Assembly (NCBI GenBank): GCA_036245525.1
Contig: BTPG01000001.1
Span: forward strand, 183,069,102 to 183,133,101
Reading direction: 5' to 3'
DNA: 64,000 nt
Source: Semisulcospira habei
Taxonomy: Eukaryota; Mollusca; Gastropoda; Semisulcospiridae
Shown: positions 52,364-63,842 of the stretch, in pieces
Numbering within the stretch: the stretch's first letter is position 1
Layout of the letters: every line of letters begins with the position of its first letter
Notes under the pieces: generated by a model
Database searches by the model: none
Told to the model about the DNA's origin: nothing
The model's input: only the letters and a program-made list of their open reading frames with translations
Program-made: the position numbers and the translations under genes

Positions 52364-55219
52364 GTACTACGTGGGTATGTGTGGTGATGGCGCTAATGAC
52401 TGCGGGGCACTGAAGGCAGCACACACTGGGATCTCACTGTCCGAAGCTGAGGCATCTGTGGCCTCACCCTTCACCTCCAAGAAAGCAACCATTGAGTGTG
52501 TGCCTGCTGTCATGAAGTGAGTATTCTGTTTGTAATAACAGCCACAGATGTATGTTAGTACAGCCACAGATTAACTTACTGTCATTTGTGTGCTACTCTA
52601 TCATTTGGGGTTTTACATAGCTGTCCGACCCAAAATCGGAGACAAAATTACTCATATTGTTGAAGGGCAGTGCTCCCTCCCCCTCATAAAGTTCAAGGTC
52701 AGGGCCTGATTAGCTTGCATTTGCTAAGGCTACTATGGCACTATACTTGGAACTTCACTGATCCATCTATCTTCAGCTTGTGGTATGTAGTTGTAACAGG
52801 GCACCTTTACATATTAGAACCTATCATTTTAATTCTTTCACACCTGATTTACACACAACAGTTTTTCATCATCCGAGATCCTGTTTGTGAGTGAGAGTCA
52901 ACACCACACCTGCAGAGGGTGTATCGCTGAGTGTTTGTGTGATGGAGTGCCAAATCGCTGCACAAGGGTTTGACACCGGGGCAGAGCGCACTCAGACAGT
53001 TGAGAGTTGGGTCATGTTACTGACCCTATAAAAATGGCTGTTGATTATTCCCAAAGGAATACTGAAACATGACAAGGTAAGCATCGGTCCCGACCCTAGC
53101 CAAATAACACACAATAAAATCCACGCATGTTTTCCCAAGTGCGTTTTGTGAAGGGAAAAACGCGGCTTCTGATACCCTTGCACTATTTAAAGTTAACAAG
53201 GGCAACTATCCTTTGCCAGCATTTTGTGATCCGGATGGAGGCCAGTGTGACCCTGTCACATTTGTGAGAGCCAACACTACACCTGCAGAGGGAGTATCAC
53301 TGAGTATTGCTGAGTGTGTGTTTGTCTGTCGGAGCCAATACAACACCTGCAGAGTGAGTATCGCTGAGTGTGTGTGTGCCTGTTAGAGCCAGTACTACAC
53401 CTGCAGAGTGAGTATTGCTGAGTGTGTGTGTGTCTATCAGAGCAAATACTACACGTATCGCTGAGTGTGTGTCAGAGCCATACTACACCTGCAGAGTGAG
53501 TATCGCTAAGTGTGTGTGTGTCTGTCAGAGCCAATACTACACCTGCAGAGGGAGCGTCACTGAGTATGTGTTTGTTTCAGAGAGGGTCGGTGTACACTGG
53601 TGACAGCATTTGGCATCTTCAAGTACATGGCCTGTTACAGTCTCACACAGTTCGTCTCCGTCCTCATTCTGTACTGGGTGCGTCTCCTCTCATCTCTCAG
53701 TCACTTTCCATAACAGAGAAAGATGTCCATGCATGGCCATAGATATATTGCTGCACTTTGATGTCTGTCAATTGTGTGGCTGGTGTCAAAAAGGCATCAG
53801 CAATGTCTTTTACATGGCACAAATAACAAGTATCTTTGTTTTGATGTTGGCCAAGTAGTTGTCCAAGTTGGTATTTTTCTGTATCACTCATAAAAGTTTT
53901 AAACAATCAGCTAGCTGATGTAAATCCTGGGGACAGTATATGTAGTGATGGTGGATTTGCTGATTACTTCCAGATTGGTGCCAATATCACTGACCTTGAG
54001 TTCCTGTATGCAGATTTGTTTCTCATCACTACTCTCTTTATCACATGTAAGTTTTTCACTCTCATTTACAGCTTAGTTTGACAGTGGACATACTTGTTAT
54101 GATTACTAAACGCATGCTCATTTAACCCTTATCATTCAGAATTCACCAGTGTGTGAAATAAGTTCGACTAAAATAGTTCAAGGGTAGTACCAGAATAGCT
54201 TGGTGCCTCTAGGCGCCAAGCTATTCTGGCACTACCCTTGAACTAAAGCCATTGGTCTATATCATTATCTGTAAGTACTATAATGTCGCTTGCATATTGC
54301 AGTATACAAATTTTAGCCTCAGTATGATATGGGTTAAGATACAGTTGATTTCAGCCTACATTGCGTGTAATTGTACAACTGCCTGAGTGTGCTGTAAGGC
54401 ACAACAGCCTTACAGTCGACGACACTTACTCTCACAGTGTAGTTGTACACCTACATCCAGTGCAGGGTGGATCAGTACAACCAAACGACAGTATCTGTGT
54501 TACAGGTACTGCACTGACTACATGGAATATGATGTGTGTTTGCAAACAGGACAGTGGCCCTTATGACTAGTTGACAGCTAAGAGCACAGTATGCTGTGTG
54601 TGATATTGCTGTGTGTGTCTAGTCAGCAGAACGGCTCCATCTGACCAGCTGTCCAAACAGGGCCCACCTGTCAGCCTGATGTCTCCCGGCCCCATCCTAT
54701 CCATCCTGACACAGACCATCATCATTGTGGTGCCTCAGATTCTGGCCTTTCTGCACGTCCAGCAACAGCCATGGTAACAGTTGCACCATTCCTTTCTATG
54801 TCCCCCTCAATTTCCTCGAGTTTGGAAACAAACCAAAATTTGTTAAAATGCATGTTAAGATTTGTTACAACTTTGACATTTTCACAAAGCTCTTTACAAC
54901 AACAACCCACAACCCCCACAATCCCATAGACATAAAAAAAAAATTGGCTGAAAATCTCTGTTTAAGCTATGACTGTTTGACAAGACATGCATGTTAAAAC
55001 CACTGCTTCCTTTTCCCCTCCTGCCCCTCCACCCCTGCTAAAAAAGAAAAACTTTTGTTCCTGTGAACTACAGGTTTACGAAGTTTGTGGACAATGATGA
55101 GGACGAATACATGTGTTATGAGAATGCGGCTGTCTTCCTGGTGTCTGCATACCAGTACATCATCCTCGCGATCACGTTCAGCAAGGGTGCACCATTTCGC
55201 AAAACCATCTTCTCCAACT
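52364..55219 (+). CDS. ATP13A: P5B-type cation-transporting ATPase (ATP13A family), five exons, partial
   Basis: Exons 52364-52516, 53581-53677, 53974-54046, 54623-54773 and 55074-55219 all have AG/GT borders and matching phases. Exon 1 carries the P-type ATPase hinge motif [13 protein letters not shown] and the P5B-typical [12 protein letters not shown]. Exon 2 encodes [17 protein letters not shown] and the start of a membrane helix, exon 3 a further helix ([10 protein letters not shown]), exon 4 [20 protein letters not shown] plus a helix, and exon 5 a lumenal loop then [18 protein letters not shown]. These are the P-domain end and membrane segments near the C-terminus of a late endosomal/lysosomal polyamine-transporter family (family knowledge). 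Upstream exons and the last helices were not found. Confidence 0.9.
52880..53575. repeat. Intronic minisatellite, about 55-70 bp units
   Basis: A unit built of CAGAGCCAATACTACACCTGCAG, AGTGAGTATCGCTGAGTGTG and a (TG)n stretch is repeated about six times at 53260-53575, with an outlying unit at 52890-52935. It ends directly before the acceptor of the exon at 53581. Each unit contains CCTGCAG and GTGAGTAT, words resembling splice acceptor and donor sites. Confidence 0.85.
54122..54337. mobile_element. TTAA-bounded palindromic MITE (family 1), best copy
   Basis: TTAACCCTTATCATTCAGAA at the left and AGTATGATATGGGTTAA at the right. The core GTACCAGAATAGCTTGGTGC is followed by its complement GCGCCAAGCTATTCTGGCAC. 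Lies within an ATP13A intron. Confidence 0.78.
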
Positions 55220-55239
55220 GTAAGTTAACTAACCCATTG

Positions 55240-55880
55240 TACATGCAGACATGGATATTGCCAACAGTCCTGGTGGCTGCATGTAAACAAAGCTATTGCC
55301 AACAGTACTGGTGGCTGCATGCAGACATGGATATTGCCAACAGTCCTGGTGGTTTCATGTAGACACAGATATTGCCAACAGTACAGGTGGCTGCATGTAG
55401 ACGCTGATATTGCCAACGATCCCAGTGGCTGAATGTAGACACTGATATTGCCAACAGTGCCTGTGACTACATGTAGACACTGTGATTGCCAACAGTTTTG
55501 GTGGCTGTATGTAGACAATTGCCAGCAGTGCTGGTGACTGTATGTAGACACTGATATTGCCAACTGTGCCAGTGGTGTCATGTAGACACTGGTATTGCCA
55601 ATAGTGCTGGTGGCTGTATGTTGACACTGATATTGCCACCAATACCTTTGGCATGCAGATACGGATATTGCCTACAGTTCTGTTGGCTGCATGCAGATAC
55701 TGACATTGCCAACAGTCCTGGTGGCTTCATGTAGATGCTGATATTGCCAACAGTGCCAGTGACTGCATGTAGACAGTTGTCAACTGTGCCAGTGGCTGCA
55801 TGTAGACACTGATATTGCCAACAGTGCCAGTGGCTGCATAAAAATACCGATACTGCCAACAGTTCTAATGGCTGCAAGTT
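55240..55880. repeat. Minisatellite of 37-40 bp units after the last ATP13A exon
   Basis: About 16 divergent copies of a unit built of GATATTGCCAACAGTGCC, AGTGGCTGCATGTAGACACT. It starts 20 bp after the exon ending at 55219. Two further units occur at 58922-58985. Open frames on the minus strand (GNISVYMQPPVLLA-type) are artefacts of the repeat. Confidence 0.92.
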
Positions 55881-56194
55881 GACACTGACATAACTGTCAA
55901 ATCTCCTGATTTCGGCGGGAGACTCCCAACTTTGCAACCCATTTCCTGCTTTCTCCCAACCTCCTGATTTCTCCCGCTTTCATGACTTTTCCTCCCAATT
56001 CTCCTGACTTGAGAAAATTCAGAAACTTTGAACGCATTTTTCGTGGGCAGTTTGATTTCAGACATTTTGGAATGAAGGGAGACCACCCATGTCCTCTGCT
56101 TATATCCAGATATTTCCAGTTTCATTCGATCTGAACCAAAGAAATCGTCTGTGGGTGTATCTAGTGAGAGGTAACAGCGAGTAAAGAAATCCTA
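55881..56194. repeat. Short repeat region with CTCCTGATTTC/TCTCCC words
   Basis: CTCCTGATTTCGGCGGGAGA, CTCCTGATTTCTCCCGCTTT and CTCCTGACTTGAG recur within 110 bp. Remainder unassigned. Confidence 0.5.
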
Positions 56195-56575
56195 GACAGT
56201 TACTATCAGATTATCTACCATCAGTCTCTGCCTGCATTCAGTGCAAGCTTCTGTCAATCTGCTATAACTGTCTGCCAGGCACAAGCTCAGATTATTTGAC
56301 TGATATGCCACAAGAATATGCCCCTTCTCGAGAGCTTCACTCTGCAGTTGATACAAGGAAGCCGCGAATTCCACCTGCCCATTCAAAACCCTTCAGCCAG
56401 CATAGCTTTGCTTACCAAGCTCCTCTCTTATGAAACATTCTCCCCTTTGAAATCAGACACAGCGAATCTGCCTCTGCATTCAAATCGGCCCTGAAAACCT
56501 ACTTGTTTTGCCTGTCTTTTTCCGCTGCAAAGTAGCTGATTTTGAAGTCTTTGTTCTTACTATACTGTTTTTAAT
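56195..56575 (+). mobile_element. LINE C-terminal coding remnant
   Basis: Degenerate plus-strand sequence with LPFEIRHSESASAFKSALKTYLF near 56440-56510, the terminal block of CR1/L2-type ORF2 proteins, ending in a stop (TAG) after FSAAK. Upstream coding is broken. Confidence 0.55.
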
Positions 56576-56995
56576 TTTATTATTATTACATGGTATTTAT
56601 ATGGCGCATTTCTCATATTTATAATATAACTCAATGCGCAGAATGTAGCCGCGAACTGAACCCAACAAGCACGCTCACGTGAATCACACGCATTCACTCA
56701 CACACTGTACGTAAACACAGAACATTCACGTGGTGCTAAGGGCAAGCTCAAGCGAGCTACTGACGGTATTTGGAAATCGTTATGTATTTGACAGTTTATT
56801 AAGTTGGCTGAAACTGATACTAAAGTGAAGGGGGAGAAAGAGCCGGAGTACCCGGAGAAAGAACCCCCGACGGTCCGCCCGAATTAACGGTGACACTAGA
56901 GGAGAAAAATCCGTCGCCGGAACCCGGAATCAAACCTCGCACCTTTAGCATTGGTGGCAGGCGCCTTAACCACTGCGCCACGGACCGCCCCATTT
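56576..56995 (-). mobile_element. tRNA-derived SINE with CR1/L2-like tail
   Basis: Reading the minus strand from 56995: an A-box-like TGGCGCAGTGGTTAAGG, a B-box-like GGTTTGATTCC, a body, and a 3' end with GCGCCATATAAATACCATG and (AAT)n at about 56580. The tail resembles the 3' end of the LINE at 8826-9515 (GCGCATTATAAATACCGT), which suggests this SINE borrows that LINE's machinery (inference). Confidence 0.75.
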
Positions 56996-57694
56996 TTCAT
57001 TGTAATTACTCACATTGTATGAATGTGGATTATGTGGTGTGATATGTGTTGACATTTAGGTTTGTACAGCCCATACACATTATTTTATTCAGTACAATGT
57101 TCAGAACGCTTTTCAATGAAATACGTGGGACAGAATGCAGTACCCAACAGCAAGTCTTTCTACTAACATTTTTCTTTGTCTCTGGTCTTTGTCTATTCTG
57201 AACTGAGGCAGAAGTAGTAGGTAGACATATAAACTGCATGCATGTCCTTTCTAATCATTTTAGAAGAATTTGAATATCATGAATGTAAGGAAAATCGTTT
57301 CTAGTCTCAATATTGAATTTTTCATGAAGAGTATCAGTGTTACTGGAGATGTGCTCATTTTGTCTACCATATTGAAAATATCCCTGACTTTGAGATGGGG
57401 TTGGTCGGAGCATGTTCCGTAGCATGCAATTACAAATGACAAACCTAGGCAGGCACGCATCAGACTCTGACAGTGAAGTAACACGATAAAAATTATGTCA
57501 TGCCTAACTACGCTAACTGCACTGTTGAACATATATTTCGTGGGAAACACTGTGTGTGTGTGTGTATGTGTAGACATGAGTTTCTCCTGTGTTTGTTTAC
57601 ATGCAGGTCTCAAATTTTAGGAAATGCTTCCTTCAAGATGTATCTCAGGGTACTTTTCAGCATTTTAAATTGGACTACTCATTAAAAAGAAAAA
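56996..57694. other. Non-coding stretch
   Basis: Nothing recognised apart from a (TG)n run at 57551-57570. Confidence 0.4.
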
Positions 57695-58245
57695 TTGCCG
57701 TTTATAGAAAGTCAGTTGACCTGCATTTGAGTCCGTAATTTGTGTTATATTCATTTGAAATTTTGAATACAGCTAGCTTTGAGAATGATATTAGTTGAGT
57801 TCGTTAACCAGCTTTGAACCTATTTGATGTTTTCGTAATAAAATAATTCATTGCAGAATAAAATGTCGAAACGAAGAATTCTCGACTCAGACAGTGTCGG
57901 TGACATAAAAGCGCTAGACACATTATACATTGTTGCTGTTGTTATACACTATTGCTGTACTGAAAGCACCAGACACATCATTGTTATACATGAATTGACA
58001 CAAAGCTCTCTCTCTCTCTCTCTCTCTCTCATGCATACATACACACACAGACACACACACACACACACACAGTTCGATTTAGGAAGACCGTTTATATAAA
58101 GTTGGTTGACCCACATTTGAGTCCGTAATTTTCATCTATTCACTTGGAATTTTGTTTAGCTAGCTTTGAAATAGACATTGGATGAGTTTGTAATCCAGCA
58201 TTGTACCTCTTCAACTTTTTTAACAATAATTCATTTTTGCAAGTT
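57695..58245. repeat. Diverged 150-bp direct duplication around a (CT)n/(CA)n core
   Basis: 57700-57860 and 58085-58245 share, in order, CATTTGAGTCCGTAATTT, TTGAAATTTTG/TTGGAATTTTG, AGCTAGCTTTGA, TTGGATGAGTTTGTAA-like sequence and AATAATTCATT...GCA. Between them lie two smaller related units (ACATTATACATTGTTGCTGTT and ACACTATTGCTGTACTGAAAG) and (CT)n plus (CA)n at 58009-58070. Confidence 0.65.
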
Positions 58246-59244
58246 TTGGATCCAGTATATACTCCCATCAGTCAGCCCTGGGAGGGGCTGTGTGAAAGAA
58301 ACAGTCAGCCCTGGATCAGTAACGTCAAACATCAAATTTTTGACTGCGTACATGGTGTCGTGAGACTAGCGATACCATGACGTGACGCTTTTTGTGATGT
58401 CATTTTGCTGCTCGTGCTAGTCTTCTTCAGAATTCCTGTCGCTACACGAGCCCACAGAGCGTACTAAAGGCGGGAAGCTCCATGTGTCCGTCTTAGTGGC
58501 CAGTGTGTGTTGATCAGAGGTTGGCTTAGAGAGGAGGGAAATGGATCAGAAGGCTAAGCTGAAAATATGAACAACTCTGAATATCCCTAAAAGAAAAACA
58601 CATGTGAGCTCCAAACAATACGATAGACTTTGGGATAAAATCCTCATCTTGTTTCTGGTTTATGTGTGCATATTAGGTAGCAGCTTCAGATTCAGAAATG
58701 TGAATTATTTTAAATGTTTTTAGGGATTTTCACATGAAATGGAATGTCGAATGGTGCAGTGTGAATTCATTGTAAAAATGCAACAAACACATACACACAA
58801 AAGTAATAATCTGAACACTTTTTATGCTGATATTTATTGCCAGTTGTAAAAAAAATCCACTGTGACACCATGAAAAAAGGTCTGCAAGAAATCTCAGATT
58901 TTCAAAACTTGACAGGTATATGCACTGATATTGCCAACAGTACCAGTGGTTGCACATTGCCACTGATATTGCCAACTGTACTAGTGTTAACTTGTTCTCT
59001 CTCTCTCTCTCTCTTGTCTCATTCTGACCAGCGTGAGATGGTGTTAGTCACCAGCTCATTGTTAACTCTCTTGTGACAGAATTGAAAGATATTGCCATTC
59101 TATGTTCAGCATTTGATGGATGCACACAGATCACAAAGGGAAGTGACTATCAAAGCAAAATAATACAGTAATTCACTAATAAAGCAATGTTTGTTCTGTA
59201 AACCATTGCAACTTGGATGAAAGGTTCCTGACAAGCAGTGACAT
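58246..59244. other. Non-coding stretch
   Basis: Contains two minisatellite units (58922-58985, same type as 55240-55880) and a (CT)n run at 58999-59013. No gene seen. Confidence 0.45.
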
Positions 59245-59850
59245 TTGGCTATACTTACTTACTTACGCCTGTCACCCCTACCCGGGTATAGGCCGTCGAC
59301 GAGAGACCTCCAGCAACTCCTGTCCTGTGCTTCTCCTTCGATTTTACTCCAGGTGGTTCCCATTCTCTTGATGTCTGCTTGGAGGTCTCGACGCCAGGAG
59401 TTTCTCGGCCTACCTCTTTTCCTCTTTCCCTGGGGATTCCATGACAATGCCTGCCTAGTGATACTGGAAGCTGGCTTTCTCAGACTGTGACCGATCCATC
59501 CCCATCTTCTTCGCCCAATTTCATTCTCTGCTGTTATCTGCTCTGTTCTCTCCCAGAGTCTGACGTTGCTAATCTTCTCTGGCCAGTGGATTTTCAAAAT
59601 TCTTTTAAGGCAACTGTTTACGAAGATCTGTACTCTGTTGACAGTGGTTTTTGTCAATCTCCAAGTCTCCATATAGGAGAACTGCTTTTACGTTGGAGTT
59701 GAAAATCCGGACTTTGGTGTTTTGTGACAGCTCTCTGGAACTCCACACTTTTTTCAACTGGAGAAAGGCTGCTCTGGCTTTACCGATTCGTGCTCTGACA
59801 TCAGCATCAGTGCCGCCTTTTTTGTCTATGATGCTCCCGAGATAGACGGG

Positions 59851-59935
59851 GAAGTGGCGCAGTGGTTAAGGCATCTGCCTCCAATGCCAAAGGTGCGAGG
59901 TTCGAGACCGGGTTCCGGCGTTGGATTTTTCTCCT
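59851..59935 (+). promoter_or_regulatory. Pol III-type internal promoter (tRNA-like head)
   Basis: TGGCGCAGTGGTTAAGG (A-box region) and GGTTCGAGACC (B box) are spaced about 40 bp apart, as in tRNA-derived SINEs. The sequence does not fold as a functional tRNA by eye and no anticodon assignment is offered. Confidence 0.7.
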
Positions 59936-60626
59936 CTGGTAAGTGTCACCGTCTGGGCAGTGGGCAGATGTTCACATCTGCACGGGACATAGACGACCCC
60001 GGCCCCCACGAGTCCCCTGCTGCCTTGCAGGCTTGGCCGCTTGGCTGAGGAAAGGCTAAGGGAGGAAACCCCTGACATCAAAGCCCCCGTGTCTCCGGGG
60101 AAGGCTTTTGAGCCAGAGACTAAGACAAGGACAGTCTGATATAAAACCTACAACCCGAGGACCTCGATGCCACCGTCCCAGCTTGCTAGGCCATGGCAAA
60201 CGAACCAAGGGTTTAAAGGGTGGGGCCAGTACTGCGCACACTGCACTCCACCAAAAAGCTCCACCGCGCAGGCTTTAGGAAACGCCCACGGACTATGACA
60301 CTGAACTTTCCAAGTCCTGTAGCGATGGGCAAGGGGCAAAACGGCAGGTGAAAGATGTCACTGGAAGCCGCAGTCTCAAACCTGCATGCAGGCGGTTCAG
60401 GATATTGGTCGCCTGATGTTGACCTGGGGATGACAACGTCACTCGGCACACCCTGAACGACCAAGCAGCCTTCTCTAGGGACAGCACTGCTTGCTCCACA
60501 CGGAGAGGGGCCTAGAAAAGGTGGCCTAACCAAAGCTCATCCCCTCGTAACCCAGTTGGCTAGCCGCGGTCAACGGGCATCTTCTCATGCGGTCAGAAAA
60601 CAAGAAAAAACAATGGATCCACTCTC

Positions 60627-63600
60627 ATGACGACCACGACCGGACTCAACGTAGCATGCTGGAACATCTGAACCATGCTCGACACAGCAAACAGCGGACG
60701 CCCTGAACGTCGCTCCGCCCTCATTGCCCATGAATTGCGGAGGTTAAACATCGACATCGCCGAGCTCAGCGAAGTACGCCTCCCGGAGGAAGGCAGCCTC
60801 CAAGAACTTGGCGCTGGCTACACCCTCTACTGGTCAGGCAGGCCTGCATCAGAAAGACGGCTCTCAGGCGTGGGCTTCATGGTGAAGACCCACATTGCGA
60901 CTAAGTTGGAAAACCTACCAACGGGTCACTCCGACCGCATCATGTCCATGCGCCTCCCACTGAGACACCAGCAATACGTCGCCCTTCTCAGTGTGTACTC
61001 CCCAACCCTCCTGGCAGAGCCTGCAGAAAAAGACAAGTTCTACTCTGACCTGCGCAGCCTCCTGCAGAGCACCCCTGCAGACGACAAAGTCATCATCCTT
61101 GGCGACTTCAACGCCAGAGTGGGCCAAGACTGAAGCCTGGAAAGGAGTCCTCGGCAAGCATGGCGTTGGGAACTGCAATGACAATGGTCGCCTACTGTTG
61201 GAGCTCTGTGCAGAGCAGCAACTTGTCATCACCAACACTACTTTCCAGCAAAAGGACAGTCGAAAGACCACCTGGATGCATCCTCGCTCCAAGCACTGGC
61301 ACCTTATCGACTATGTCCTAGTGCGTCAGAGGGACCGCAGTGATGTCCTCCTCACCAGAGTGATGCCCAGCGCAGAGTGCCACACTGACCACCGCCTTGT
61401 TCGCTGCAAACTCAGGCTCCGCCTCAAGCTGAAACCCAAGAAAGGGGGCCCCCCCAAGAAAAAGCTTGATGTTGCCAGCCTTCAGCGTGACGACAAGAAA
61501 GCTGCCCTTCAGGCCGATTTACAGCGCATGCTCAAAGACACAGTTGATCCAGCAGACTCCTCCCCTGAAACACTCTGGGAACAACTGAAAACTGCTATTG
61601 TAAAATCTTCTGTGGAAGTCTTGGGCTTTGCTAGAAAGAGGAACAAAGACTGGTTTGACGAAAACGACGTAGAGATCCAGGAACTTCTAGCAAAAAAAAG
61701 AGCCGCCCACCTAGCCCAGCCTTCCTGCCCTGTGAAGAAGTCTGCCTTCCGCCTCATCTGCAGCAGTCTCCAGCTCAAGCTTAGAGAGCTCCAGAACGAG
61801 TGGTGGTCCAGACTCGCACAGAGGACCCAGCTCTGCGCTGACAACGGTGACTACAGGGGCTTCTACAAAGCACTGAAAGCAGTGTATGGCCCTAGGCACC
61901 TGGTACAAAGTCCCCTGCGAAGCGCTGATGGACAGGCACTATTCACAGATAATACCTCCATCTTGAACCGCTGGTCGGAATACTTTCAGGACCTCTTCGG
62001 CGCTGAGCGCACTGTTCAAGAAACAGTCATCCTCCAAATCCCACACCTTCCACTAAAAGTTGAATTGGACGAACCGCCCACCGCCAAAGAGACCCTCACA
62101 GCCATCCACCAGCTCAAGAGTGACAAAGCAGCAGGCATTGATGGAATCCCGCCAGAGATCTGGAAACATGGAGGCCCAGCACTGCACAACAAGCTCCACG
62201 ACCTCTTTCTCTGCTGCTGGGAAAAGGAACACTACCAAAAGATCTCCGTGATGCAGTCATCATCACCCTGTACAAGAACAAAGGAGAGAAGTCTGACTGC
62301 TCTAATTATCGTGGAATTACCCTGCTGTCCATTGCCGGGAAAATTCTCGCAAGGTTGCTCCTGAATCGGCTGGTACCTGCCATCGCTGAAGACCACCTCC
62401 CAGAGGGCCAGTGTGGCTTCAGAGCCAACAGGAGTACCACCGACATGGTCTTTGTGCTGAGACAGCTTCAGGAGAAGTGCCGTGAGCAGAACAAAGGGCT
62501 GTACTTAACGTTTGTCGACCTAACAAAAGCGTTTGACACTGTGAGCAGGCAAGGTATGTGGCAGATCCTGGAGCGACTAGGCTGTCCCCCAAAGTTCCTC
62601 AACATGATCGTCCAGCTCCACGAGGACCAGCAAGGCCAGGTCAGACTAAACAGTGACCTCTCAGAACCATTCCCCATTCGCAACGGCGTGAAGCAAGGCT
62701 GCGTGCTGGCACCGACCCTCTTCACCATCTTCTTCAGCATGATGTTGAAGCAGGCCACAGTGGACCTCGACGATGACGACGCAGTGTACATCAGGTACCG
62801 TCTCGATGGCAGCCTGTTCAACCTCAGACGACTGCAGGCCCACACGAAAACCCTAGACCAACTGATTCGTGAGCTGCTCTTTGCTGATGACGCTGCCCTC
62901 GTTGCACACACAGAGAGAGCCTTGCAGCGCATTACGTCCTGCTTCGCAGATGCCGCCCAGCTCTTTGGACTTGAGGTCAGTCTGAAAAAGACAGAGGTCC
63001 TTCATCAGCCGGCACCCAAGGAAGAGCATCGCCCTCCCCACATCACCATCGGCGAGTCCGAACTGAAGTCTGTACACCAGTTTACCTACCTTGGCTGCAT
63101 CATCACGTCAGACGCCAAGCTGGACAAGGAGCTGGACAACAGGCTGGCAAAAGCGAACAGTGCTTTCGGGCAACTATTCAAGCGGGTGTGGCACAATCAA
63201 CAGCTGAAAAAAGGCACCAAGATCAGCATGTACAGAGCTGTCGTCCTCACCACCCTGCTGTACGGTTCCGAGTCCTGGGCCCTCTACCGCAGCCAACTAC
63301 GACTCCTCGAACGCTTTCACCAGCGCTGCCTGCGTACCATCCTCAGCATTCACTGGAGTGACTATGTCACCAACGTCGAGGTCTTTGAACAGGCGGAAAC
63401 TGTGAGCATCGAGGCTTTGCTGCTGCGGACACAGCTTCGCTGGGCGGGGCACGTCTCCAGGATGGAGGATCATCGCCTACCCAAGATCACTCTGTTCGGC
63501 GAGCTCGCCACTGGACACCAAGACAGAGGGGCACCAAAGAAGAGATACAAAGACGGTCTCAAGAAGTCACTTAGTGCCTGCCAAATCGACCACCGCCAGT

Positions 63601-63842
63601 GGTCTTCGCTTGCTGCGGACCGTGACACCTGGCGCTCCACCATTCACAAGGCAGCCGTCTCCTTTGAGGACTCTCGCAGAGCTAACCTTAAGGACAAGCG
63701 GCTCAGGAGAAAAAACAGAGCTGTCGTAACTCAGAACCCTGACCAGACCTTCCCCTGCAGCCACTGCGGTCGAACCTGCCTGTCCCGGATTGGCCTCCGC
63801 AGCCACGAAAATGCCTGCAGACGACGTGGGCAAGCCCTATAG
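60627..63842 (+). pseudogene. LINE polyprotein of copy 2, three breaks
   Basis: Same protein as at 16794-20066. Breaks: CGA-to-TGA at about 60668 shortly after the start; a frameshift at about 61130 between the endonuclease motif DFNARVG and the following EAWKGVLG; and another near 62225 inside the RT fingers. From 62355 the RT is open (FVDLTKAFDTV, NGVKQGCVLAPTLF, LLFADDAALV). The C-terminus keeps the zinc finger lost in copy 1 (FPCSHCGRTCLSRIGLRSHE), a C-x2-C-x12-H type finger. Confidence 0.88.

Noticed and set aside
52880..53575. CRISPR-like array
   Set aside because: Units are variable, contiguous and lack unique spacers; it is an intronic minisatellite in an animal gene.
55225..55937. 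Minus-strand frames rich in GNISVYMQPP repeats
   Set aside because: Artefact of the 37-40 bp minisatellite; no start context or domain.
59851..59935. A functional tRNA gene
   Set aside because: A and B boxes are present, but the region is the head of a retroposon and no cloverleaf with anticodon stem could be drawn.
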